From Diaminobutyricibacter sp049994905 (lineage in GTDB: Bacteria > Actinomycetota > Actinomycetes > Actinomycetales > Microbacteriaceae): a stretch of DNA of 64,000 nucleotides. The notes beneath the pieces were generated by a model that saw only the letters and a list, made by a program, of their open reading frames with translations, was not told the origin of the DNA and did no database searches. Within the stretch, counting starts at the first letter, position 1. Each line of letters opens with the position of its first letter. A program made the position numbers and the translations under genes. Positions 49,269 through 60,246 of the stretch are shown one piece after another. The stretch spans positions 2,914,001 to 2,978,000 of the forward strand of contig NZ_CP188258.1 in assembly GCF_049994905.1 (NCBI RefSeq). Reading direction: 5' to 3'.

Positions 49269-50801
49269 CTACGTGATGACCGGGATCGCTGTGGTGATCG
49301 CTTCGAGTCCGCTGAGGCGTGCGGGCGAGAGGAGCTTGGTCACTTCTTCGCGGCTCATCAGGTTGGCCTCGACCACGAGGTCCGCCACGTTTCCGCCGGT
49401 CAGGAGCGCCGTCTTCGCGAGAGCCGCGGCCGCCGAGTAGCCGATGTGCGGCATCAATGCCGTGATCACGACGACGGACGAGCCGACCATCGCACCCAGG
49501 CGTTCCTCGTTGGCGGTGATCCCGTCGATGCAGTTGACGCGCAAGGTGTGGAAGCCCTGCGTCATCCACGTGATGCTCTGCAGCAGCGAGTGCGCGATCA
49601 CGGGCTCGAAAGCGTTCAGCTGCAGCTGGCCGCCCTCCGCTGCCATGGTGACGGTCACATCCGCACCGGCGACCGAGAAGGCGATCTGGTTGACGACCTC
49701 GGGGATGACCGGGTTGACCTTGCCGGGCATGATGCTGGAACCTGCCTGGCGCGGAGGGAGGTTGATCTCGCCGAGTCCGGCCTGGGGGCCGCTCGAAAGC
49801 AGCCGGAGGTCGTTGCAGATCTTCGACAGTTTGATCGCAGACCGCTTGAGCGAGCCGCTGAACGACATGAACGCTCCCGCGTCACTCGTCGATTCGATCA
49901 GGTCGGGAGCGGTCTCGAGGTTGAGTCCCGTGATCTCGCTGAGGTGACGGCACGCTGCCGCGGCGTAGCCCGGGTCGGCCGTGATGCCGGTGCCGATCGC
50001 AGTCGCCCCGAGGTTGATCTCGGCGAGGAGCCACTTGGTCTCGGTCAGGCGCGCGTGGTCTTCGGTCAGTGTCGTCGCGAAGCCGTGGAACTCCTGGCCG
50101 AGGGTCATCGGCACCGCGTCCTGCAGCTGGGTGCGGCCGACCTTCAGCACGTGCCGGAACTCTTCGCCCTTGCGAGCGAACGAGTCGCGCAGCAGGGCAA
50201 GTTCGTCGAGCAGGTGGGAGAGCGCGAACGTGAGGGCGATCTTGATCGCCGTCGGGTACGTGTCGTTCGTGCTCTGGCTGCGGTTGACGTCGTCGATCGG
50301 GTGCAGGAACTGGTATTCGCCCTTGGCATGACCGTCGAGCTCGAGCCCGATGTTCGCGATGACCTCGTTGGCGTTCATGTTCGTGGATGTGCCCGCGCCG
50401 CCCTGCATCACACCGACGACGAATTGGTCGTGGTAGCGCCCGTCGATGATGAGCTGGCAGGCGCGGTCGATGAGGTCGGCCTTGTGTGGGTCGAGCACAC
50501 CGATTTCGAGGTTGGCGCGAGCGGCCGCCTGCTTGACGCTCGCGAGGGCGACGATGAGGTCGGGGTAGACCGAGATGGGCCGCTTGGCGATCTGGAAGTT
50601 CTCGAGGGCCCGTGAGGTGTGGACGCCCCAGTAGGCGTCGGCGGGGACCTCCCGGGGACCGAGCGAATCGCTTTCGATGCGGACGGGCCCGTGCTCGGCA
50701 GCCAGGGTCGGAACGTCTGACACGTTCTCTGAGGCGTCGATGACGGGGATCGGGCTGGTGCGTGTTGCGGTACTGCTGGGGGTATTCACTGGTGGCTCCA
50801 T
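49269..50801 (-). CDS. aspA: Aspartate ammonia-lyase
   Basis: 510 residues from the ATG at 50801. Fumarase/aspartase superfamily signature GSSIMPGKVNPVIPEVVNQ; the PVIPEVVNQ ending is the aspartase form, since fumarases read PTQCEALTM. VMQGGAGTSTNMNANEV and HPIDDVNRSQSTNDTYPTAI are the other conserved blocks. It converts aspartate to fumarate and ammonia. A possible -10 (TAAAGT at 50866-50871, minus) overlaps a palindrome. Confidence 0.92.
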   Translation of the reverse strand: MEPPVNTPSSTATRTSPIPVIDASENVSDVPTLAAEHGPVRIESDSLGPREVPADAYWGVHTSRALENFQIAKRPISVYPDLIVALASVKQAAARANLEIGVLDPHKADLIDRACQLIIDGRYHDQFVVGVMQGGAGTSTNMNANEVIANIGLELDGHAKGEYQFLHPIDDVNRSQSTNDTYPTAIKIALTFALSHLLDELALLRDSFARKGEEFRHVLKVGRTQLQDAVPMTLGQEFHGFATTLTEDHARLTETKWLLAEINLGATAIGTGITADPGYAAAACRHLSEITGLNLETAPDLIESTSDAGAFMSFSGSLKRSAIKLSKICNDLRLLSSGPQAGLGEINLPPRQAGSSIMPGKVNPVIPEVVNQIAFSVAGADVTVTMAAEGGQLQLNAFEPVIAHSLLQSITWMTQGFHTLRVNCIDGITANEERLGAMVGSSVVVITALMPHIGYSAAAALAKTALLTGGNVADLVVEANLMSREEVTKLLSPARLSGLEAITTAIPVIT

Positions 50802-50853
50802 TGCCTGTCGTTGTGCGGTGGCATTGTGTTTCGTCGTCGGCGTGCTTGTGGCT

Positions 50854-50867
50854 GTCGACGTGTCGAC
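50854..50867. promoter_or_regulatory. Palindrome in the aspA promoter
   Basis: GTCGACGTGTCGAC, two GTCGAC motifs around GT, overlapping the likely aspA -10 box. Operator function is a guess. Confidence 0.35.
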
Positions 50868-50895
50868 TTTAGCGCGCGAACCTCGGGACAAGGTG

Positions 50896-52287
50896 TCAGC
50901 CGAGCTTCCTGAGCAACCCCCGGATGAACCGGTCTTTTCCGGTCGTGTACGGGGGTGAGATCAGCTTGATGGTGTCGGGCTTCAGAGGCTTGCTGAGTAC
51001 GGCCTTCTCGTGGCTGAACGTGCGCATCGAGTGATCGCCGTGGTAGCCGCCCGTGCCACTTTCGCCCACGCCGCCGAACGGCAGGCCGGGCACGATGAGG
51101 TGCGCGGCAGGGATGCCGAACCCGATCGCGCCTGAGCTCGTCTCGGTGAGGAAGCGCCGACGCACCTTGTCGTTCTCGCTGAACACGTAGAGGGCGAGGG
51201 GCTTCTCCCCCGCGGTGATGTGGCGGATGGCGTCATCCGGCCCGCTGACCGTGACGATCGGGAGGACCGGGCCGAAGATCTCGTCCTGCATGATCGGCGC
51301 ATCGCGCGGAACGTCTGCGAGCACGGTCGGTGCCAGGTAGAGGGATCCGGTGTCGGAGGCCCCACCGACGACCGTGCGACCGGAGCTGAGCAGGCCGGTC
51401 AGCCGTTCCAGGTGCTGCTCGTTGACGATGCGACCGTAGTCCGGACTGGCTTCCGGGTCGTCGCCGTACAGATCACGGGTCGCAGCGATGAGCGCGGGCT
51501 CCAGCCTGCGGGCGACATCGGCGGTGGCCAGCAGGTAGTCGGGGGCGACACACGTCTGGCCTGCGTTCATGAACTTGCCCCAGGCGATGCGCCTGGCGGC
51601 GGCATCGATGTCGACGGTGTCGTCGACATACACCGGTGACTTGCCGCCCAGTTCGAGGGTGACGGGTGTCAGGTTTGCGACGGCGGCAGCCATGACGATA
51701 CGACCGACACGGCTGTTACCGGTGAAGAAGATGTGGTCGAATCGCTGTGCGAGCAGTTCGGTGGTCTCATCGACCGCGCCCTCGACGACGGCGACGGCGC
51801 GCTGGTCGAGGTAGAGCGGCACCAGCCGGGCGATGGCCGCGGAGGTCGCGGGAGCGAGTTCGCTCGGCTTCATCACGACGGCGTTGCCGGCCGCGATGGC
51901 ACCGACGACCGGCGCGAGCAGCAGTTGCACCGGGTAGTTCCATGGCGCGATCACGAGGACGACGCCGAGCGGCTCGCGGACGATGGATGCGCGGGCCGGC
52001 ATCACAGCGCCGGGTACCCGCACGGAGCGTGGCCGCAGCCAGGACCGCAGGTGCTTCAGCGTGTGGTCGATCTCGCCGACGACGAAGCCGATCTCGGCAA
52101 GCTGAGCCTCGGTGGGGTTCTTGGCGAGGTCGCTCAGCAGCGCTGCCTCGAAGTCGCTTCCACGCTCGACGAGCATGCGCCGGAGTGCTTTCAACTGGTC
52201 GACACGCCAGGCGAGGGATTTGGTCGTCCCGGCCTCGAACGTCGAACGGAGGCCGGCTACAGTGCCGGCGATCTCGCCGTGGGTCAT
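50896..52287 (-). CDS. Aldehyde dehydrogenase (class 3-like)
   Basis: 463 residues, shorter than class 1/2 enzymes, as usual for the ALDH3-like group. VLVIAPWNYPVQL binds NAD(P), FTGNSRVGRIV and LELGGKSPVYVDD hold the catalytic Glu, and NAGQTCVAPDY the nucleophile Cys. The substrate is probably a medium or long aliphatic or aromatic aldehyde. TAGGAT lies 6 nt before the ATG. Confidence 0.93.
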   Translation of the reverse strand: MTHGEIAGTVAGLRSTFEAGTTKSLAWRVDQLKALRRMLVERGSDFEAALLSDLAKNPTEAQLAEIGFVVGEIDHTLKHLRSWLRPRSVRVPGAVMPARASIVREPLGVVLVIAPWNYPVQLLLAPVVGAIAAGNAVVMKPSELAPATSAAIARLVPLYLDQRAVAVVEGAVDETTELLAQRFDHIFFTGNSRVGRIVMAAAVANLTPVTLELGGKSPVYVDDTVDIDAAARRIAWGKFMNAGQTCVAPDYLLATADVARRLEPALIAATRDLYGDDPEASPDYGRIVNEQHLERLTGLLSSGRTVVGGASDTGSLYLAPTVLADVPRDAPIMQDEIFGPVLPIVTVSGPDDAIRHITAGEKPLALYVFSENDKVRRRFLTETSSGAIGFGIPAAHLIVPGLPFGGVGESGTGGYHGDHSMRTFSHEKAVLSKPLKPDTIKLISPPYTTGKDRFIRGLLRKLG

Positions 52288-52293
52288 GCACCA

Positions 52294-52299
52294 ATCCTA
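52294..52299 (-). promoter_or_regulatory. -10 box of the aldehyde dehydrogenase (leaderless)
   Basis: TAGGAT on the minus strand, 6 nt before the ATG at 52287. Confidence 0.5.
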
Positions 52300-52371
52300 G
52301 ATCCGGGCGGGCGTCGAACCCGACAGACGGAGTGGCGTGTGAAGGCGCCTCCAGCGGCCATTCTGTCTACC

Positions 52372-52428
52372 GGTGGCCGGTGACGCTACTGGTGGCCGGT
52401 GACGCTACTGGTGGCCGGTGACGCTATT
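52372..52428. repeat. 19-bp repeat, three copies, spanning a stop codon
   Basis: GGTGGCCGGTGACGCTACT at 52372-52390 and 52391-52409, and with one change at 52410-52428. The TAG of the 111-residue membrane protein gene (minus) lies in the third copy. Confidence 0.92.
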
Positions 52429-52755
52429 GGTGGAAGTAGGGGACGATCAGGTAGATGCCGTAGAGCACAGCGAAGCAGCAGAGCGTGAAGCACGCGTAGG
52501 CACCGACGAGTGCCGTGCGTTTCTGCGCAGGCGTCAGCGGGTTCTTCTTCTCGGCCTTGCGTGCCCGCTTGGCAGCGGCGGCCGCCTCTGCCGGTGTCAC
52601 GACGGTGATCGCGTCGGTGAACTCGACAGGGTCGACCTGCGGAGCGCGGCCTGCAGCCGCCATCAGGCGGGTCGCCAGCGCGTACAGCCCGACGACGACA
52701 CAGGTCGACACGAGCGACGCCAGCGCCACCGAGAGGAACGAACCCCAGTCGATGA

Positions 52756-52759
<4 letters not shown>
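52424..52759 (-). CDS. Small membrane protein coupled to the Pit transporter
   Basis: 111 residues, no named family. One helix near the N-terminus (about 8-30), a basic Ala/Lys-rich cytoplasmic loop (AAAAKRARKAEKKNPLTPAQK) and a second helix (about 83-106) with GAYACFTLCCFAVLYGIYL. The ATG overlaps the pit stop as ATGA, so it is probably made with the transporter and may assist it. Confidence 0.8.
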
Positions 52760-54027
<1,268 letters not shown>

Positions 54028-54144
54028 CAGCGCCCTTCTCGTGGATACCGGGCGTGATTCACCGGGATTTCAGGAAAACAGACCGGCGCCGTTCGCCGAC
54101 CACGACGATACTCACACGGCGCGCCCGGATGGTCAAACTCGGAC

Positions 54145-55755
54145 TCAGACGTGCGGGACGAACTCCTGCCACGCCACGCGCTTCGTGGCGCGGGGGTCGG
54201 ACTCGATCCGGTCACGGCGGTCGATGATCAATGTGAGGCGGTAGTCGTCGTCCGTCGCGGCGTCGTAGCGCGGCCACGCCGGATCACGGGGACCCGGCTT
54301 CATCTCCGCCTCCGCGGGCAGCGGTCCGTCCGGGTCGCCGGTCGCGGCGAAGGCGAGCCAGCGCCGCTGCATCCGTTCACCGGCCGCGATGAATGCCTTC
54401 CGGCCGCCGATCACGGTCATCGCACGCCCGAACAACGAGTCCATCCGGTCGAAGACGGCGAACAACTCCAGGCCGTGGGTGGCGTCGAAGCCCAGCATCC
54501 GGATCAGCCGGGGAGCGATGTCGAACCGGTAGAAGTGCACCGGAGCGAACTGCGCATGCCGTTCGCCCACCTTGATGCTCGGGTACCAGAACGAATAGTC
54601 GCCGCCGAAATCGGCCGCCGGCCGGCGTTCCGGCAGGCCGGGGTACTCCCTTTTGATGGCCTTGCGCGTCTTCTTGCGGGTTCGCGAGAAGATCGCACGG
54701 ATGCGGGCGGGCGACGTCGCGAGAATGTCCAGCCGACCGATGAACAGCGACCCCTCGCGGTCGTTGGTTCCGATGATCAGGGGAACCGGATGCGCATCCC
54801 CACTCTTGAACGCATCGAGCGGTCGCATCGGCAGGTAGTCGCCGTCGATCACCGGGCACAGGCAGATCGTCCCCGGGTTCTCGTCGGGCGTGCGCAGCTG
54901 GAGTGCCGTCGTCGCGCGCACGATGGCACCGATGTCCGCGTGTTCGAGCAGGGTCACCGCATCTTCAGGGGTGGTGGACTCGACACTCGCGTCGTCGACC
55001 TCCGCGCTCAGCAGTTCCACGAATTCACCGGCCCATTTCGCCGTCAGGTCCGGGAGGTAGAGCGCGTTCGGCGGTGCGCTCTGGGCGATGGCCCGGTGGA
55101 ACAGGCCGCGCGCAGCAGGGGTCGTCATCAGCGTCGTCACGGCGTTCGCGCCCGCCGACTCGCCGAAGACCGTCACGTTGCCGGGGTCACCCCCGAACGA
55201 ACGGATGTTGTCGCGCACCCACTCGAGCGCGGCCACCTGGTCGCGCAACCCGAGGTTGCTCTCGAACGGTCGTTCGGGCGTCGAATAGCGGGTGAAGTCG
55301 AGGTAGCCGAGCGCGCCAAGGCGGTAGTTCATGGCCACATACAAGACACCACCACGTCGCGCCAGCGTCTCGCCGTTGTGCGGCACCGAGCCGACCGACC
55401 CGACGCTGTATGCGCCGCCGTGGATGAACACCATGACGGGTGCCGGCTCCGCGTACCCGCCCGCGCGACGGAGCACCTCGAGCGTCAGGCAGTCCTCTCC
55501 CATCGGCGTCCCCGGTTTCGCGCCGAGGAACTGCCCACGGTGGGCCTGCGGCGACACCTTGCCGTGCTCGGCGGCGTAGCGGACGCCCTCCCAGGGCACG
55601 ACCGGGTGGGGCGCACGGAAGCGCAGCCGCCCGATCGGCGGTTCCGCGTACGGGATGCCGCGCCAGGCATCCACTCCCCGTTCGCTGATGCCGCGCACGA
55701 CACCGCCGGTCACGGGCACGTCGAGTGCTGAGCTGGTACGCGTGTCGACGGTCAC
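54145..55755 (-). CDS. Type B carboxylesterase
   Basis: 536 residues, full length for the cholinesterase-like family. WRGIPYAEPPIGRLRFRAP at the start, GEDCLTLEVLR, the oxyanion MVFIHGGAYSVGS, and the nucleophile FGESAGANAV. The catalytic acid and His are expected near NDREGSLF and in the C-terminal third (ATHGLELFAVFDRM). Substrate is an ester of unknown type. The GTG start is supported by TAATCT 6 nt upstream. Confidence 0.92.
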   Translation of the reverse strand: MTVDTRTSSALDVPVTGGVVRGISERGVDAWRGIPYAEPPIGRLRFRAPHPVVPWEGVRYAAEHGKVSPQAHRGQFLGAKPGTPMGEDCLTLEVLRRAGGYAEPAPVMVFIHGGAYSVGSVGSVPHNGETLARRGGVLYVAMNYRLGALGYLDFTRYSTPERPFESNLGLRDQVAALEWVRDNIRSFGGDPGNVTVFGESAGANAVTTLMTTPAARGLFHRAIAQSAPPNALYLPDLTAKWAGEFVELLSAEVDDASVESTTPEDAVTLLEHADIGAIVRATTALQLRTPDENPGTICLCPVIDGDYLPMRPLDAFKSGDAHPVPLIIGTNDREGSLFIGRLDILATSPARIRAIFSRTRKKTRKAIKREYPGLPERRPAADFGGDYSFWYPSIKVGERHAQFAPVHFYRFDIAPRLIRMLGFDATHGLELFAVFDRMDSLFGRAMTVIGGRKAFIAAGERMQRRWLAFAATGDPDGPLPAEAEMKPGPRDPAWPRYDAATDDDYRLTLIIDRRDRIESDPRATKRVAWQEFVPHV

Positions 55756-55761
55756 CCTTCG

Positions 55762-55767
55762 AGATTA
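55762..55767 (-). promoter_or_regulatory. -10 box of the carboxylesterase (leaderless)
   Basis: TAATCT on the minus strand, 6 nt before the GTG at 55755. Confidence 0.55.
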
Positions 55768-55839
55768 GACCGCGGGCACCGGATGGTGCGTCCCCCATCG
55801 CCTATGAATCGACCCACACTCCGGGCGCCGCAGGTCGAG

Positions 55840-55869
55840 TCGGCCCGGTCAGCCTCGGCCCGGTCAGAG
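55840..55869. repeat. 15-bp duplication spanning the helicase stop codon
   Basis: TCGGCCCGGTCAGCC (55840-55854) followed by TCGGCCCGGTCAGAG (55855-55869), 13 of 15 identical. The period keeps frame, so a second TGA follows the real one 5 codons later. Confidence 0.8.
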
Positions 55870-58536
55870 CCGGTCGACAGCACGTACGCGGATGACGGCG
55901 ACCCCGGCCTCCGCCGACGCAGCGAGGTCGACGTCGGCCGAGATCCCCCAGTCGTGATCGCCTTCCGGATCGTCGAGGATCTGCCTCACCCTCCATACTC
56001 CTTCGGAGATCGCGGGCGTCTCGTCGACGACGATCATCGCCGAGCTGCGTGCGTCGGCATCGGTGCCGATCTCGTCGTGTTCAGCGAAATACGCTTCGAG
56101 CGCATCCGCCCAGTCGAGCGCGCTGAAGCTCGGCAATGCCGGGCTCGGCAGGGCAGCGCCTGGTGAAGGCGCGGTTTCGCCGCCTGCGCCCGCGGGAGAC
56201 AGCGTCGCCGCCTCCGCCTCGAGCCTGCCCAGCTCCTCGAACTTGTCGAGCGCGGCCAGCTGCACCCGGCGGAACAGTTCGTTGCGCACCAGCACCAGGA
56301 ATGCGCGACGGTTGGTGGTGACGTTCTTCGGCACCGGCGGTGCGATCGCTGCCGCTTCGGCCGCATGCCTGGCCGAGTCGGGGTGCACGAGCTCCTCCCA
56401 CTCGTCGAGAAGGCTCGAATCGACCTGACGCACGAGTTCGCCGAGCCATTCGATGATGTCGCGCAGGTCGTCGTTGCGCAGGTCGGACGGCACCGTCTGG
56501 CCGAGCGCCCGGTAGGCGTCCGACAGGTAGCGCAGCACCACCCCCTCCGACCGGGCGAGCTTGTAGAACGCGATGAACTCGCCGAAAGTCATCGCCCGCT
56601 CGTACAGGTCGCGCACGACCGACTTCGGCCTGAGCTCGAAATCGTTCACCCACGGCTGGCTGCTCGCGTACGTCTCGAAAGCGGCGGTGAGGAGTTCGTC
56701 GAGGGGTTTCGGATGCGTCACCTCTTCGAGCAGTTCCATGCGCTGGTCGTATTCGACACCGTCGGCCTTCATGGCGGCGACGGCTTCACCGCGAGCGGCG
56801 AACTGCTGGGCCGACAACACCGGGCGCGGGTCGTCGAGGGTGGCCTCGACCACGGAGATCAGATCGAGCGCATAACTCGGGTTCGGTGCGGCTTCCGTGC
56901 CGGGGTCGAGGAGCTCGAATGCGGCGAGCGCGAACGGTGAGAGCGGCTGGTTCAGTGCGAAGTTCGGCTGCAGGTCGACGGTGAGACGGATGCTCTTGAG
57001 CCCGTCCGGGCCATCGACCACTTCGACAACGCCCGCCGTCAGCAGCGTGCGGTAGATGCCGAGCGCGCGCCGGGCGAGGGCGAGCTGCCGTCGCCACGGC
57101 TCATGGTTGTCGAACACCAGGGCGCGGACGTGCGCGAAGACGTCTCCTCCGCGAGCGACCACGTTGATGATCATCGCGCTCGTGATCTGCATGCTGGATG
57201 TCAGGGTCTCCGGCTGCGCATCGACGAGCTTGTGGAACGACGGTTCACCCCAGGAGACGAAGCCTTCCGGAGCTTTCTTGCGCACGATCTTGCGCCGCTT
57301 CTTCGGGTCGTCGCCCGCCTTCTCGATCGCCTTCAGGTTCTCGGTCTCGTGCTCGGGCGCCTGCACCACCACGGTGCCCGCCGTGTCGTAGCCGGCCCGC
57401 CCGGCGCGGCCGGCGATCTGGTGGAACTCGCGCGCGTTGAGCTGCCGCATGCGCACACCGTCGAATTTGGTCAGCGCCGTCAGAAGCACCGTGCGGATGG
57501 GGACGTTGATGCCGACTCCGAGGGTGTCGGTTCCACAGATGACGCGGAGGAGACCGCGCTGGGCGAGCTGCTCGACGAGGCGCCGGTACTTGGGGAGCAT
57601 TCCGGCATGGTGCACGCCGATACCGGCCCTGATCAACCGGGAGAGGGTCTTACCGAAGCTCGTCGTGAAGCGGAACTCGCCGATCAGGTCGGCGATCGCA
57701 TCCCTCTGCTCCCGGCTGGCGATGCGCGCGCTCGACAGGGCCTGCGCCCGCTCCAGCGCCGCGAGCTGGGAGAAATGCACGATGTACACCGGTGCCTGGC
57801 CTGTACTGAGCAGGTCCTCCACTGTCTCGTGCACGGGCGTCGTCTCGTAGTAGTAGTGCAGCGGCACGGGTCGCTCGACACCGGTGACCGTCGCCGTCTC
57901 GCGGCCTGTGCGGCGGGTGAGGTCGTCGGCGAGCGCCGTGACGTCGCCGAGCGTGGCAGACATGAGCACGAACTGCACGTTCGGCAGGGTCAGCAGCGGC
58001 ACCTGCCACGCCCAGCCGCGATCCGGGTCGGCGTAGAAATGGAACTCGTCCATCACCACCTGCCCGACCGGGGTCTCCGCCCCCTGGCGCAGCGCGAGGT
58101 TGGCGAGGATCTCCGCGGTGCAGCAGATGATCGGAGCATCGGCGTTCACCGCGGAGTCGCCGGTCATCATGCCGACGTTCTCCGCTCCGAAGATGTCGAC
58201 GAGCGAGAAGAACTTCTCGGAGACGAGCGCCTTGATGGGCGCCGTGTAGAAGGTGCGGATGCCGCGGGCCAGCGCCGTGAAGTGCGCGGCGACCGCAACC
58301 AGCGATTTGCCGGTCCCGGTCGGGGTGCTGAGGATCAGGTTGGCACCCGAGACGATGTCGATGACCGATTCGTCCTGCGCCGGGTAAAGGCTGATGCCGC
58401 CTGCCTCGACCCAGTCGACGAACGCCTGGTACACCGCATCTTCGTCGAATCCCCCCTCGCCGCGTGCGCTGGCGTCGGCCGGAGAAGGAATGTCGAAGAC
58501 GGAAAGGGTGCGGGGCAGGGTGCGGGCGTCGGCCAT
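55864..58536 (-). CDS. Ski2-like DEAD/DEAH-box RNA helicase with DUF3516
   Basis: 890 residues. Motif I STPTGTGKSLVA, Ia TAPIKALVSEKF, II MDEFHFY, III MSATLG, a helicase C domain with HHAGMLPKYRRLVE, CGTDTLGVGINVPIRTV and motif VI HQIAGRAGRAG. The C-terminal 350 residues match the DUF3516 extension of actinobacterial enzymes. An Ala/Pro/Ser-rich linker (about 790-815) precedes the last acidic domain. It is probably involved in RNA turnover or ribosome-related remodelling; the target is unknown. ATG at 58536. Confidence 0.93.
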   Translation of the reverse strand: MADARTLPRTLSVFDIPSPADASARGEGGFDEDAVYQAFVDWVEAGGISLYPAQDESVIDIVSGANLILSTPTGTGKSLVAVAAHFTALARGIRTFYTAPIKALVSEKFFSLVDIFGAENVGMMTGDSAVNADAPIICCTAEILANLALRQGAETPVGQVVMDEFHFYADPDRGWAWQVPLLTLPNVQFVLMSATLGDVTALADDLTRRTGRETATVTGVERPVPLHYYYETTPVHETVEDLLSTGQAPVYIVHFSQLAALERAQALSSARIASREQRDAIADLIGEFRFTTSFGKTLSRLIRAGIGVHHAGMLPKYRRLVEQLAQRGLLRVICGTDTLGVGINVPIRTVLLTALTKFDGVRMRQLNAREFHQIAGRAGRAGYDTAGTVVVQAPEHETENLKAIEKAGDDPKKRRKIVRKKAPEGFVSWGEPSFHKLVDAQPETLTSSMQITSAMIINVVARGGDVFAHVRALVFDNHEPWRRQLALARRALGIYRTLLTAGVVEVVDGPDGLKSIRLTVDLQPNFALNQPLSPFALAAFELLDPGTEAAPNPSYALDLISVVEATLDDPRPVLSAQQFAARGEAVAAMKADGVEYDQRMELLEEVTHPKPLDELLTAAFETYASSQPWVNDFELRPKSVVRDLYERAMTFGEFIAFYKLARSEGVVLRYLSDAYRALGQTVPSDLRNDDLRDIIEWLGELVRQVDSSLLDEWEELVHPDSARHAAEAAAIAPPVPKNVTTNRRAFLVLVRNELFRRVQLAALDKFEELGRLEAEAATLSPAGAGGETAPSPGAALPSPALPSFSALDWADALEAYFAEHDEIGTDADARSSAMIVVDETPAISEGVWRVRQILDDPEGDHDWGISADVDLAASAEAGVAVIRVRAVDRL

Positions 58537-58607
58537 GGTGCTCCAAGACTGTCATGCAATGCACGAGGAGCGCACAGCATCCACGTCGTAAGCACAGCAT
58601 TCGCTCG

Positions 58608-58613
58608 TAAGCT
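58608..58613 (+). promoter_or_regulatory. -10 box of the molybdopterin oxidoreductase (leaderless)
   Basis: TAAGCT, 6 nt before the ATG at 58620. Confidence 0.5.
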
Positions 58614-58619
58614 CAGTGC

Positions 58620-60206
58620 ATGGTCGTGCGTGACTCCCCCGCGCAGAGTTCGGCGCCTCCGGCTCAGCCGCCTCCCCCGCGCGCTCCGTGGTGGCTCGCG
58701 GCTGCGGTCGGCGTCGCCGCCGTTCTCGCCGGACTCGGCGCGGCAGAGCTGGTGAGTTCGTTCATCGCCCAGAACGGCAGCCCGATCCTCGTCGTCGGCG
58801 CGGCCGTCATCGACCTGGTGCCCGGGTGGCTCAAAGAGGCGGTGATCTCCGTCTTCGGCACCAACGACAAGGCGGTGCTGATCATCAGCCTCGCGCTGGT
58901 CGTCCTCGTCGGCGCCGGTGCTGCGGGAATCGTCGAGGACCGCCGGCCACCGTGGGGACGCATCGTGATCGTCGCCGGTGGCGCGCTCGGGGTGCTCGCG
59001 GCCCTGACCCGGTCATCCGCCTCGCTCTGGGACGCCGTGCCGTCCCTCGTCGCGATGATCGTCGCAGCCGTGCTGCTCACCGTGCTCATCCGGATGCTTC
59101 ACGGCACGTTGCCCACACGTGTCGCGCCGCGGGGAAGCGTCAGCCGACGCAAATTCGTGGGTGCGACCGGGGCGGCGGCCGTGCTGGGCGTGGTCGGCAT
59201 CGTGCTCGGCCAGGTCATCTCGGCCGGATACCGGGCGGCGACGACGGCCAGGGCGTCGTTCCACCTCCCGGCGCCTTCGGTGCCCGCGCCGCCCATCCCT
59301 GCCGGTGCGTCGTTCCCCGTGCCGGGTCTCTCGCCTATCATCACGCCGAACGCGCAGTTCTATCGCATCGACACCGCCCTGCAGATCCCGGGGATCGATC
59401 CGTCGACGTGGAAGCTGAAGATCACGGGGATGGTCGAGAACGAGGTGGAGCTCAGCTTCGCCCAGCTCCTCGCCCTCCCGCTCGAGGAGAGCACGACGAC
59501 CCTCACCTGTGTATCGAACGAGGTCGGGGGGAACCTGATCAGCAATGCGACCTGGCTCGGCTACCCCATCCGTCACCTGCTCGCCCAGGCGAAGCCGTCG
59601 GCGAACGCCGACATGGTGCTGTCGCGCAGCCAGGACGGCTGGACGGCGAGCACCCCCCTCGAAGCGCTGACGGACGAGCGCAACGCGATCCTGGCAGTCG
59701 GCATGAACGGCCAGCCGCTCCCGCTCGAGCACGGTTACCCGGTGCGGATGGTGGTCCCCGGCCTGTACGGGTACGTTTCGGCGACCAAGTGGGTCGTCGA
59801 ACTCGACGTGACACGCTTCGACAAAGTCACGTCGTACTGGACGGACCGCGGCTGGTCCGAGCGCGGGCCGGTGAAGCTCTCGTCCCGCATCGACGTTCCG
59901 TCCGGCGGGGCGAACGTCAAAGCGGGTGACGTCGTCGTGGCCGGCGTCGCCTGGTCCCAGCATGTCGGGGTCAGCCGCGTGCAGGTCCAGGTCGACGACG
60001 GGTCGTGGAACGAAGCCACGCTGGCCGACGCGATCTCGGCCGACACGTGGCGGCAGTGGAAGTGGGTGTGGCCGGCCGGCTCCGGACACCACACCCTGCG
60101 CGTGCGGGCGACCGACGCGAACGGCAAAGTGCAGACGGCCAAGGTGCAGGATGTGGTGCCGAACGGCGCCACAGGACTGCACGAGATCTCGGTGTCGGTC
60201 GACTGA
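58620..60206 (+). CDS. Membrane-anchored molybdopterin-dependent oxidoreductase (sulfite oxidase family)
   Basis: 528 residues. Four or five membrane helices (about 22-160) and then an internal twin-arginine-like motif SRRKFVG at 175-181 followed by a further hydrophobic stretch (182-202). From about 240 on is the sulfite-oxidase-type molybdopterin domain; Cys297 in TLTCVSNEVGG is the expected Mo ligand, and the C-terminal Mo-co dimerisation domain follows. The catalytic part should face outside. Substrate and electron acceptor are unknown. The cofactor genes lie immediately downstream. Confidence 0.9.
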   Translation: MVVRDSPAQSSAPPAQPPPPRAPWWLAAAVGVAAVLAGLGAAELVSSFIAQNGSPILVVGAAVIDLVPGWLKEAVISVFGTNDKAVLIISLALVVLVGAGAAGIVEDRRPPWGRIVIVAGGALGVLAALTRSSASLWDAVPSLVAMIVAAVLLTVLIRMLHGTLPTRVAPRGSVSRRKFVGATGAAAVLGVVGIVLGQVISAGYRAATTARASFHLPAPSVPAPPIPAGASFPVPGLSPIITPNAQFYRIDTALQIPGIDPSTWKLKITGMVENEVELSFAQLLALPLEESTTTLTCVSNEVGGNLISNATWLGYPIRHLLAQAKPSANADMVLSRSQDGWTASTPLEALTDERNAILAVGMNGQPLPLEHGYPVRMVVPGLYGYVSATKWVVELDVTRFDKVTSYWTDRGWSERGPVKLSSRIDVPSGGANVKAGDVVVAGVAWSQHVGVSRVQVQVDDGSWNEATLADAISADTWRQWKWVWPAGSGHHTLRVRATDANGKVQTAKVQDVVPNGATGLHEISVSVD

Positions 60207-60233
60207 CCGCGCACGTCGGCGGATGACGAAACG

Positions 60234-60239
60234 TAGGGT
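60234..60239 (+). promoter_or_regulatory. -10 box of moeB (leaderless)
   Basis: TAGGGT, 7 nt before the ATG at 60247. Confidence 0.5.
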
Positions 60240-60246
60240 GGACGAC

